Below, one piece after another: positions 8,716-15,777 of a stretch of DNA of 64,000 bases. Source of the DNA: Daejeonella sp. JGW-45 (GTDB lineage: Bacteria > Bacteroidota > Bacteroidia > Sphingobacteriales > Sphingobacteriaceae); the NCBI RefSeq assembly GCF_029360805.1, contig NZ_JARKNC010000006.1, positions 374,199 through 438,198 on the forward strand. Direction: 5' to 3'. Position 1 is the stretch's first letter. The number at the start of each line of letters is the position of its first letter. Position numbers and translations under genes: made by a program. The notes below the pieces were generated by a model. It was not told the DNA's origin, searched no databases, and saw nothing but the letters and a program-made list of their open reading frames with translations.

Positions 8716-9447
8716 ATGTCAAACCCAGTCACCCCTTATCGCGATTCCGATGCTTCCAAGAAAGATCAGGTCGCAAAGATGTTCAATAATATTTCCGGCA
8801 CCTATGATTTCCTGAATCATTTTTTATCGCTGGGAATTGATGTGATATGGAGGAAAATGGCGATCAGGGAACTGTTGCCTGATAAGCCGAAATATATCCT
8901 TGATGTTGCAACAGGTACAGGAGATTTTGCATTTGAATCGATAAAAATACTGAAGCCTGAGAAAATTGTTGGGGTAGACATTTCTGAGGGAATGCTGGAA
9001 ATCGCGAAGGAGAAGATAATCAAGCGAAAGTTGCAGGACAAGTTCGAGGTGAACCTTGGCGATTCCGAAAAGCTCCTTTTTGATGATGAAAGTTTTGATG
9101 CGGTTACCGTGGCCTACGGCGTTCGCAATTTTGAAAATCTGGAGAAAGGCCTTGCTGATATGCTGCGTGTATTAAAGCCGGGAGGCAAGGCGGTTGTTCT
9201 GGAGTTTTCAAAACCACGGGTTTTCCCGGTGAAACAGGCTTATAATTTTTATTTTAAATATGTTACCCCGGCAATAGGAAAGCTATTTTCCAGGGACGCG
9301 AGTGCATACACTTATTTACCTGAGTCTGTGGCTGCATTCCCCGACGGGGAGCAGTTTTTAAACCTGATGAAGAAAGTTGGGTACGGAAATACGAAATGGC
9401 GTCCCCTGGCGTTTGGGATTTGTTCCATTTATACCGGTACTAAATGA
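8716..9447 (+). CDS. menG: Demethylmenaquinone methyltransferase
   Basis: Class I SAM-dependent methyltransferase (UbiE/MenG, 243 aa) making the final C-methylation of menaquinone. The family N-terminus VAKMFNNISGTYDFLNHFLSLG at about 19-40 and SAM motif ILDVATGTGDFA at 61-72 are clear, followed by VGVDIS, FDAVTVAYGVRNF and VLEFSKP. A TTG start at 8707 would overlap the promoter; the ATG at 8716 gives the normal MenG length. Its stop overlaps the porT start by four bases (ATGA). In P. gingivalis-type genomes porT commonly sits beside this gene. Confidence 0.95.
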   Translation: MSNPVTPYRDSDASKKDQVAKMFNNISGTYDFLNHFLSLGIDVIWRKMAIRELLPDKPKYILDVATGTGDFAFESIKILKPEKIVGVDISEGMLEIAKEKIIKRKLQDKFEVNLGDSEKLLFDDESFDAVTVAYGVRNFENLEKGLADMLRVLKPGGKAVVLEFSKPRVFPVKQAYNFYFKYVTPAIGKLFSRDASAYTYLPESVAAFPDGEQFLNLMKKVGYGNTKWRPLAFGICSIYTGTK

Positions 9448-10190
9448 AAAAAGGCGTTATCCTTGTCTTATTGCTGACTGTGTTATTTACTGCTAGTTCA
9501 GTTGCACAGCAGAATTGGGGAGGAGGAGTTGATAACGAGACCCTGCATTTCGGGTTTAAGTTTCAGTACATTTCAGCAGAATATAAGATCTTAAAAAGGG
9601 CAGACTGGAAGGAACCTCTTGCGGATCCGGCAGATGGCACATTGTTTATTCCCAGCCCGTTAACGAGCATTAGTTCACCGGTATCCCAGGGCTTTGCTTT
9701 GGGATTCGTTTCCGATTATAAACTGACGGAAAATGCCAATATACGTTTTACGCCGGGACTTGTGTTTTCTGACGTTCTTGCAAATTATGAGTTTGCAGAC
9801 CCATCTTATAATGTCCAAAAGAAAGTGCAGGCCACCTTTGTCGATCTGCCGGTTAGTTTCAAGTTAAAATCTAACCGTCAAAACAATTACCGCGCATACC
9901 TGATAGCCGGGGCGAAGTATTCGATGGATATCGTTTCCAGAAAGAAGAAAGACGACAGCGGATTCATCGGCTCTGAAAAGTTTCTTAAAAGCGTGCCCAA
10001 CTCATTGTGGTATGAAGCAGGTGTAGGCCTTGATATTTATTTTGAATGGTTCAAACTCTCCCCCGAGATTAAATTTGCGCAGACAACCAAAAGTGTATTG
10101 CTGGACCGGGACAGGGCTGAAAACCCCTATACATCTCCGATTGATAAGATGTTTTTGCGGAATTTTCAGTTTAGTTTGTTTTTTGAGTAG
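9444..10190 (+). CDS. porT: PorT-family outer-membrane protein (type IX secretion)
   Basis: Exported beta-barrel protein of 248 aa with signal peptide (MKKGVILVLLLTVLFTASSVAQ), alternating hydrophobic strands and a terminal aromatic residue (FQFSLFFE). Similarity to the PorT family is inferred from size, the N-terminal strand (HFGFKFQYISAEYKI), the SQGFALGFVSDYKL segment and the menG-porT gene order. PorT is a core outer-membrane component of the type IX secretion system, which exports proteins bearing C-terminal sorting domains. The ATG overlaps the menG stop by four bases, so the two are translationally coupled. A generic outer-membrane beta-barrel cannot be excluded. Confidence 0.82.
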   Translation: MKKGVILVLLLTVLFTASSVAQQNWGGGVDNETLHFGFKFQYISAEYKILKRADWKEPLADPADGTLFIPSPLTSISSPVSQGFALGFVSDYKLTENANIRFTPGLVFSDVLANYEFADPSYNVQKKVQATFVDLPVSFKLKSNRQNNYRAYLIAGAKYSMDIVSRKKKDDSGFIGSEKFLKSVPNSLWYEAGVGLDIYFEWFKLSPEIKFAQTTKSVLLDRDRAENPYTSPIDKMFLRNFQFSLFFE

Positions 10191-10320
10191 GGGAATAGGG
10201 AATAGGAAATAGAGAATAGGGAATAGGAAAATAGTCGAGCGTTCAATTCCATTCCCCATTTTCCATTTCCCATTCCCCCATTCTCTATTTTCCCATTCTC
10301 CATTTCCCCACTATTTTCCT
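10190..10320. repeat. Degenerate purine/pyrimidine word repeat, inverted
   Basis: Left arm (10188-10233) repeats GGGAATAG, GGAAATAG and AGAATAG words; right arm (10246-10320) repeats their complements CCATTCCCC, CCATTTTCC, CTATTTTCC. The nine-base GGAAAATAG at 10225-10233 pairs exactly with CTATTTTCC at 10311-10319. The pyrimidine arm is on the sense strand just upstream of the SDR gene. Confidence 0.75.
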
Positions 10321-10328
10321 TACTTTCG
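10321..10328 (+). promoter_or_regulatory. Possible promoter of the SDR gene
   Basis: TACTTTCG, one mismatch to TAnnTTTG, 15 bases upstream of the ATG at 10344 and directly after the pyrimidine words. Confidence 0.45.
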
Positions 10329-10343
10329 GATTTTAATCCCATT

Positions 10344-11102
10344 ATGTCAAAAATAGCTTTAATAACAGGCGCAACCGCCGGAATTGGCGAAGCATGTGCT
10401 CTCCTTTTTGCTCAACAAAAATATAATCTGATCCTTCTGGCCCGCAGGGCGGACCGCCTGGAGTCTCTCGCCGGAAAGCTTAGTGAAGAATTTGGTATTG
10501 AAGTTAAAACGCTTGTCGCAGATGTGAGGATCAGGGAAGAGGTTCAGAACCTTGAGGCCCTGCCTGCAGATTGGAAAAAGGTAGATGTTCTGATCAATAA
10601 CGCCGGCCTTTCTCAGGGACTCGATCCGATAAACGCCGGGAGTACAACCGACTGGGATGTTATGATCGATACGAATGTGAAGGGACTGTTGTACGTTACG
10701 AAAATAGTCTCGAACTGGATGATTTCGAACGGCGGCGGGCATATCATCAACCTTGGTTCGATCGCCGGAAAGGAAACTTACATTAACGGGAATGTGTATT
10801 GTGCCACGAAACATGCTGTTGACTCGCTGAACCGGGCGATGCGGATTGATCTTCTCCCTTATAAAATCAGGGTAACCGCCATTCATCCAGGAGCTGTAGA
10901 GACAGAATTTTCAGAAGTCCGTTTCAAAGGGGACACAGAAAAGGCAAAAAAGGTCTATGATGGCTATGAGCCACTTCATGCCGAGGATATCGCTGAAACA
11001 ATCTGGTTCGTAGTATCACGCCCCCCTCACGTGAATATAAATGATATGATCGTGATGCCAACAGCTCAGGCAAATACGACGCATTTGTTGCGGGAGATTT
11101 GA
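10344..11102 (+). CDS. SDR-family oxidoreductase (YdfG-like)
   Basis: Classical short-chain dehydrogenase of 252 aa using NAD(P)H. The cofactor motif TGATAGIG is at 8-15, NNAG at 85-88, and the catalytic tetrad is N111, S139, Y152 and K156 (YCATK). A basic RR pair at 34-35 after the second strand suggests NADP preference. The size and sequence resemble the YdfG/serine 3-dehydrogenase subgroup, which oxidises 3-hydroxy acids such as L-allo-threonine or reduces malonic semialdehyde; the exact substrate cannot be read from sequence. It stands alone, flanked by its own repeat-rich promoter region and the yqeY promoter. Confidence 0.9.
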   Translation: MSKIALITGATAGIGEACALLFAQQKYNLILLARRADRLESLAGKLSEEFGIEVKTLVADVRIREEVQNLEALPADWKKVDVLINNAGLSQGLDPINAGSTTDWDVMIDTNVKGLLYVTKIVSNWMISNGGGHIINLGSIAGKETYINGNVYCATKHAVDSLNRAMRIDLLPYKIRVTAIHPGAVETEFSEVRFKGDTEKAKKVYDGYEPLHAEDIAETIWFVVSRPPHVNINDMIVMPTAQANTTHLLREI

Positions 11103-11133
11103 GGTAAATTCCCTTCAACCCATATCATTTCCG

Positions 11134-11141
11134 TAGTTTTG
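11134..11141 (+). promoter_or_regulatory. TAnnTTTG promoter of yqeY
   Basis: TAGTTTTG. The TTG at 11139, in frame with yqeY, is part of this box, so the coding start is the ATG at 11172, giving a leader of roughly 25 nt. Confidence 0.7.
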
Positions 11142-11171
11142 CAGGAAATTAACCAATTCACAAATAACCAA

Positions 11172-11621
11172 ATGTCACTTCAGGGAACTATAGATCAGGA
11201 TATTAAATCTGCCATGCTGGCAAAGGATAGCGGGCGGCTGAGGGGCTTAAGGGCAATCAAGGCAGCCTTACTGGTCGCAAAAACTGAGAAGGGAGCTTCA
11301 GACGTGTTAACAGATGAAGCCGAAATAAAGGTCTTGCAGAAGCTCGTCAAACAACGCAGAGAATCTGCAGACATCTATTTGTCTCAAAAGCGGGACGATC
11401 TTTATCAGATAGAGGTCGAAGAGATGCAGGTGATCGAAAAGTACCTTCCGAAACAAATGAGCCGCGACGATGTTGCAGTCCATGTTAAAGATGTTATCGC
11501 CAGGACAGGAGCGGCGGGCATCAAGGATATGGGCAAGGTAATGGGACAGGTAAATAAGGAACTGGCCGGTCAGGCCGACGGCAAAACCATCTCCGAGGTG
11601 GTCAAAGAATTGCTGGCCTGA
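11172..11621 (+). CDS. GatB/YqeY domain protein
   Basis: Free-standing YqeY protein (149 aa), helical, related to the C-terminal tRNA-binding domain of GatB, the amidotransferase subunit; its cellular role is not settled. The N-terminus MSLQGTIDQDIKSAMLAKD and the C-terminal AAGIKDMGKVMGQVNKELAGQADG segment are typical. I chose the ATG at 11172 because the upstream TTG at 11139 lies in a promoter box and the extra 11 residues are not family-like. Single-gene unit: a 132-bp AT-rich gap follows before the hydrolase gene. Confidence 0.92.
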   Translation: MSLQGTIDQDIKSAMLAKDSGRLRGLRAIKAALLVAKTEKGASDVLTDEAEIKVLQKLVKQRRESADIYLSQKRDDLYQIEVEEMQVIEKYLPKQMSRDDVAVHVKDVIARTGAAGIKDMGKVMGQVNKELAGQADGKTISEVVKELLA

Positions 11622-11753
11622 GCCAGGAAGGGCTATTTCAGGGATTGATCGTAAAAACTTATATTTATAAGCATATAAATTAGTTTTTATACTGATTTTA
11701 CTTTTAGACTTTTATCTTAGCAAGTAACACGATTATACGCACTTAACGATTCT

Positions 11754-12515
11754 ATGGAGTTCGCGATTAAAGAAGAAAACGGTTTTAAATACATTGACGA
11801 AGGCGAAGGCGAAGTGCTTGTACTGCTTCATGGATTGATGGGTGCTTTAAGCAACTGGACTGATGTGGTTCTTGAATTTAGGAAAGAATACCGGGTCGTT
11901 ATACCACTTTTGCCGCTATACGACCTTCCGCTGCTGACTACCGGGGTAAAGACCCTCGCAAAATTTGTGCATAAGTTTGTTAAGTATAAGAAGCTTCAAA
12001 ATATAACGGTGTTGGGTAATTCTCTCGGCGGGCATGTTGGGTTAATCTACACGCTCAATCACCCTGAAGAAGTAAAATCCCTTGTTCTTACCGGCAGTTC
12101 GGGTTTGTATGAGAATGCTTTCGGTGGCTCCTTCCCAAGGCGTGAGAGTTATGACTTTATTAAGGAGAAAGTAGAATTTACATTTTATGATCCTGCAACA
12201 GCAACCAAAGAACTGGTTGATGAAGTTTATCAGACGGTCAATGATCGTGTAAAGGTAATCAGGATATTAGCGATGGCTAAATCTGCGATCCGGCATAATA
12301 TGTCGAAAGACATCCATAAGATCAAAGTTCCCGTATGTTTGATATGGGGCAAGGATGATAAGATAACGCCACCGGATGTTGCCGTGGAGTTTGATCAGCT
12401 GTTCCCTGATTCAGAATTAAACTGGATCGACAAATGCGGGCATGCGCCTATGATGGAGCAGCCTGAAGAATTTAATATGTATCTGAGGAAGTTTCTCGAT
12501 AAGCAAAAAGAATAG
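11754..12515 (+). CDS. Alpha/beta-fold hydrolase
   Basis: Alpha/beta hydrolase of 253 aa without a signal peptide, so cytoplasmic. The oxyanion motif HG is at 26-27, the nucleophile S90 lies in GNSLGG (88-93), the acid is D201 or D202 in WGKDDKITP, and the catalytic histidine is H230 in DKCGHAPMMEQP. Members include esterases and MhpC/MenH-like C-C hydrolases; the substrate is unknown. It begins a tight plus-strand group: the CBS gene starts 2 nt after its stop, followed by nadK and porG. Confidence 0.9.
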   Translation: MEFAIKEENGFKYIDEGEGEVLVLLHGLMGALSNWTDVVLEFRKEYRVVIPLLPLYDLPLLTTGVKTLAKFVHKFVKYKKLQNITVLGNSLGGHVGLIYTLNHPEEVKSLVLTGSSGLYENAFGGSFPRRESYDFIKEKVEFTFYDPATATKELVDEVYQTVNDRVKVIRILAMAKSAIRHNMSKDIHKIKVPVCLIWGKDDKITPPDVAVEFDQLFPDSELNWIDKCGHAPMMEQPEEFNMYLRKFLDKQKE

Positions 12516-12517
12516 TT

Positions 12518-13180
12518 ATGTATGCACATGAACTCATATCCGACGCCATACCTCCGGTAAGAACTTCTGATACCATTCAGAAAGTTATGGAACGGATGAC
12601 GGAGTTCAGGGTGAATCATTTGCCTATAGTTAATGATAAGCAATTCCTTGGTTTAGTGTCTGACGAAGATCTGATCGAGGTTCCCGATAGCAGCTTCCCG
12701 ATCGGTGGTTTAAGTCTTTCGCTTCATAATCCCTTTGTTTTCGAAGAACAGCATATTTATGACGTCATCCGCTTGTTTTATGAGCAGAAGCTGAGCATCG
12801 TTCCGGTTCTGGATATAAACAAGAATTACAAGGGACTTATTTCAATCAATACTATGATGGAGTACATTGCCACAATGACCTCGGTGAAGGAGCCAGGCGG
12901 CATTGTTATTCTCGAGATCAGCAACAGGAATAATTCTCTTTCTCACATCGCTCAGATAGTTGAGTCAGATAATGCGCAGATCCTTAGTTCCTATATAAAG
13001 TCTTTCCCGGATTCAACCCGTCTGGAAGTTACTTTAAAACTCAACCGGACAGATATATCATCCATCTTAGCTTCATTTTTGAGGTATGATTATAATGTAA
13101 GGGCTACTTTTAATGATTCAAAATCAGATGGTGGCACTTCAGACAGATATGATCAGCTTATGAATTACCTTGATATCTAA
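12518..13180 (+). CDS. CBS-pair protein with C-terminal ACT-like domain (AcuB-like)
   Basis: Protein of 220 aa with two CBS domains, at about 5-60 (SDAIPPVRTSDTIQKVMERM, then VNHLPIVND) and 75-125 (EQKLSIVPVLDINKNYKGLIS), followed by an ACT-like region at 130-215 (GGIVILEISNRNNSLSHIAQIVES). CBS pairs bind adenine nucleotides and ACT domains bind small metabolites, so a sensory or regulatory role is likely; the target is unknown. It is 2 nt after the hydrolase and 9 nt before nadK, so a link to NAD(P) or adenylate status is possible but only inferred. Confidence 0.88.
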   Translation: MYAHELISDAIPPVRTSDTIQKVMERMTEFRVNHLPIVNDKQFLGLVSDEDLIEVPDSSFPIGGLSLSLHNPFVFEEQHIYDVIRLFYEQKLSIVPVLDINKNYKGLISINTMMEYIATMTSVKEPGGIVILEISNRNNSLSHIAQIVESDNAQILSSYIKSFPDSTRLEVTLKLNRTDISSILASFLRYDYNVRATFNDSKSDGGTSDRYDQLMNYLDI

Positions 13181-13189
13181 AAAATCAGC

Positions 13190-14074
13190 ATGAAGATTGC
13201 AATTTACGGCAGGCAGTTCAATAATACGGTTCTGCCTTATGTTCAACAGGTTTTTGATAGCCTGGCAAAATATGATATAGAGACTTTCGTGTACGATAAG
13301 TACAACCATTTTATTTCGGGCAAGATCTTCTTTCCGAAAAAGTTCCAGATATTCAGAAACTACCATGACCTCACAACCGCTAAAGTAGATGTGATGATCA
13401 GTCTTGGAGGGGATGGCACATTGCTCGACACGGTTACTCTTATCTGTGATTCAAACATCCCGGTGATAGGTATAAACTTTGGAAGGCTCGGGTTCCTCGC
13501 AAGTATTAATAAGGTTGATATCGATTCGGCTATTCAAAGGCTGGTAAACAGGGAGTTTACCCTGGACAGGAGGGAACAGATAAAGCTAGAATCAGACCTT
13601 AATCTTTTCGGCAGTGAGAATTTTGCACTGAACGACATTACGATCCACAAGCGCGATACGTCGGCGATGATGATTGTTCATGCATATCTTAACGGCGATT
13701 TTCTGAATTCATATTGGGCTGACGGTCTTATTGTCGCCACTCCTACAGGGTCTACGGCTTATTCTTTAAGCTGTGGAGGTCCTATTATATTCCCGGGATC
13801 GGGAAACATGGTAGTAACTCCGATCTCGCCACACAACCTGAATGTAAGGCCCATTGTCCTTTCGGACAGTAACATACTGTCGTTTGAGATTGAGGGACGA
13901 AGCTCTAAATACCTGGTAACATGTGATTCACGAACCGAGGTTATAGATACATCTATCAAGATAACCGTTAAGAAGGCTGATTTTGGAATAAATCTCATCA
14001 GGCTGAATAATGAAAACTATTTATCTACGTTAAGAAACAAATTACTTTGGGGAATAGATACAAGAAACTATTAA
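13190..14074 (+). CDS. nadK: NAD kinase
   Basis: ATP-NAD kinase (294 aa) forming NADP in the cytoplasm. The signature GGDGTLLD is at 73-80, followed by GINFGRLGFLA, the conserved NDITIHKR near 147, and DGLIVATPTGSTAYSLSCGGPI, which binds NAD. All key residues are present and the length is typical. It starts 9 nt after the CBS gene and is followed 13 nt later by porG, so it is mid-operon. Confidence 0.96.
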   Translation: MKIAIYGRQFNNTVLPYVQQVFDSLAKYDIETFVYDKYNHFISGKIFFPKKFQIFRNYHDLTTAKVDVMISLGGDGTLLDTVTLICDSNIPVIGINFGRLGFLASINKVDIDSAIQRLVNREFTLDRREQIKLESDLNLFGSENFALNDITIHKRDTSAMMIVHAYLNGDFLNSYWADGLIVATPTGSTAYSLSCGGPIIFPGSGNMVVTPISPHNLNVRPIVLSDSNILSFEIEGRSSKYLVTCDSRTEVIDTSIKITVKKADFGINLIRLNNENYLSTLRNKLLWGIDTRNY

Positions 14075-14087
14075 GTAACTCTTTTTA

Positions 14088-14876
14088 ATGCGCAGACTGG
14101 TCCTGTTTTTTTGTTTCTTTTCACAGAGCCTGATTGTCCTGGCTCAGACATGGGAGGCCGGTGTTTCAGTTGGTGCTTCGGGTTATATGGGCGATATCAA
14201 CCCCGTTAAGTTTTATAAGTTTACCGACCCGGCATTTGGTGCCCTTGTTAAGCGCAATTTTAATGGCTATTGGTCGGCTAAAGTTGGTTTTACCCACGGC
14301 AGGATCCAGGCGGATGACAGTAAATCAGACAATGCGGATCAAGTGAACCGTAATCTGAGTTTCCGGTCGGATATTACTGAGCTGTCGCTTCAAATGGAAT
14401 TTAACTTCTTTAATTATCTGCCTGGCTTACTTCCGGGCTTCGGCTCAAAGAGATTAAGTCCTTATATTTTTACTGGCATAAGCGGCTTCTCCTACAACCC
14501 TGTAACCGATTATAACGGAAGTGAGATTGAACTCCAGCCTCTTCAGACTGAAGCAGTTGAGTACAAAAGGAATGCAATCAGCATTCCTTATGGCGCGGGA
14601 GTAAAATATAACATTAAAGGCAACTGGAACGTCATTGGTGAGATCGGCTACCGCACAGCGTTTACGGATTACCTCGACGACCTGAGCGGACGATATCCTG
14701 ATTTTACGGTCACACCACCAGTGAGCCCCCTGAGCCCTGCCCTGTCAGATCGCTCTCTGACGGCAGCAGACCGCAGAGGTCAGCAACGGGGGGATTTCCG
14801 GAAGCGCGATACCTACATGATCACCGCTATCAGCCTCACCTATACTTTTGTCCCTGTTAAATGTCCTACGTTTTAG
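14088..14876 (+). CDS. porG: PorG-like outer-membrane protein (DUF6089 type)
   Basis: Exported protein of 262 aa: signal peptide (LVLFFCFFSQSLIVLAQ), then GVSVGASGYMGDINP, LSLQMEFNFFNYLP and PYIFTGISGFSYNP, typical of the DUF6089 barrel family to which PorG belongs. PorG is an outer-membrane component of the type IX secretion system that works with the PorK/PorN ring. The order porG-uppS-bamA-ompH-ompH seen here matches what I recall of the P. gingivalis porG locus, which is the main reason for the name. A polar insertion near 215-245 (SPLSPALSDRSLTAADRRGQQ) looks like an extracellular or periplasmic loop. Confidence 0.8.
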   Translation: MRRLVLFFCFFSQSLIVLAQTWEAGVSVGASGYMGDINPVKFYKFTDPAFGALVKRNFNGYWSAKVGFTHGRIQADDSKSDNADQVNRNLSFRSDITELSLQMEFNFFNYLPGLLPGFGSKRLSPYIFTGISGFSYNPVTDYNGSEIELQPLQTEAVEYKRNAISIPYGAGVKYNIKGNWNVIGEIGYRTAFTDYLDDLSGRYPDFTVTPPVSPLSPALSDRSLTAADRRGQQRGDFRKRDTYMITAISLTYTFVPVKCPTF

Positions 14877-14910
14877 ATATGGGATATGAACTGTGAACTA
14901 CATTTTTTCA

Positions 14911-14918
14911 TACCTTTG
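14911..14918 (+). promoter_or_regulatory. TAnnTTTG promoter of uppS-bamA-ompH unit
   Basis: TACCTTTG, perfect -7 box, predicting a leader of about 50 nt before uppS at 14975. Confidence 0.7.
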
Positions 14919-14921
14919 CAG

Positions 14922-14936
14922 CTCTAAATTTTAGAG
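14922..14936. promoter_or_regulatory. Inverted repeat at the uppS transcription start
   Basis: CTCTAAA-T-TTTAGAG, seven-base arms around one base, starting four bases after the -7 box. Its position at or just after +1 suits an operator or leader hairpin. A three-codon frame (ATG AGT CAA TGA, 14967-14978) follows and its stop overlaps the uppS ATG. Confidence 0.5.
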
Positions 14937-14974
14937 TAATTCTAATTGTACAGATTAGGCACCAATATGAGTCA

Positions 14975-15715
14975 ATGAGTTTGATTGAACAAATAGATAA
15001 AGACCGTTTGCCGCAGCATGTTGCCATTATAATGGATGGCAATGGGCGCTGGGCCAAGGAAAAAGGAAAACTCCGGGTTTTCGGTCACCAGAATGGTGTG
15101 GTATCTGTTCGTGACACCGTTGAAGGAGCTGTTGAACTTGGTGTCAAATACCTCACTTTATACGCGTTTTCTACAGAAAACTGGAACAGGCCTAAGTTAG
15201 AAGTGATGGCCCTTATGGAGCTGCTTGTTGCAACCATTAATAAGGAGACCAAAACGCTGATGCAAAATGGCGTGAGGCTGAATGCAATCGGCAATTTGAA
15301 ATCGCTCCCGGATAAATGTTACCGCCAGCTGCAGGAAACAATTAAGAAGACGTCGGACAACAAAGCATGCACTCTCACTCTCGCCTTAAGCTACAGCTCA
15401 AGATGGGAAATAACTGATGCTGCCCGAAAGCTTGCTGAAGATGTGAAAGACGGAAAAATTAAGGCAGATGACATTTCAGAAGAAGCTTTTGCTTCATATT
15501 TAAGCACTTCTGGCATGCCGGATCCCGAACTTATGATCCGAACCAGCGGCGAACACCGGATAAGTAATTATCTTTTATGGCAGCTGGCCTATTCGGAGCT
15601 GTATTTTACCCCTAAGCTATGGCCCGATTTCAGAAGAGAAGATCTTTTTGAAGCGATCATTGATTTTCAAAAACGTGAAAGGCGTTTTGGAATGACCAGC
15701 GAGCAGCTCAACTAA
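14975..15715 (+). CDS. uppS: Isoprenyl transferase (undecaprenyl diphosphate synthase)
   Basis: Cis-prenyltransferase (246 aa) extending farnesyl diphosphate with isopentenyl units to undecaprenyl diphosphate, the lipid carrier for wall and surface polysaccharide synthesis. The motif AIIMDGNGRWAK at 17-28 includes catalytic D21; FSTENWNRP near 66-74 and PDPELMIRTSGEHRISNYLLWQ near 186-206 are also present. Cytosolic, membrane-associated. It has its own promoter and leads into bamA after 62 bp. Confidence 0.96.
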   Translation: MSLIEQIDKDRLPQHVAIIMDGNGRWAKEKGKLRVFGHQNGVVSVRDTVEGAVELGVKYLTLYAFSTENWNRPKLEVMALMELLVATINKETKTLMQNGVRLNAIGNLKSLPDKCYRQLQETIKKTSDNKACTLTLALSYSSRWEITDAARKLAEDVKDGKIKADDISEEAFASYLSTSGMPDPELMIRTSGEHRISNYLLWQLAYSELYFTPKLWPDFRREDLFEAIIDFQKRERRFGMTSEQLN

Positions 15716-15777
15716 TTTTTAACTTTAACACTTTTTAACAAGTGATTAGCTTATTTTAGCACCGTTAAACACGACAA

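Noticed and set aside
14922-14936. Riboswitch before uppS
   Set aside because: Leader of about 50 nt with one short palindrome is too small for a known riboswitch fold.
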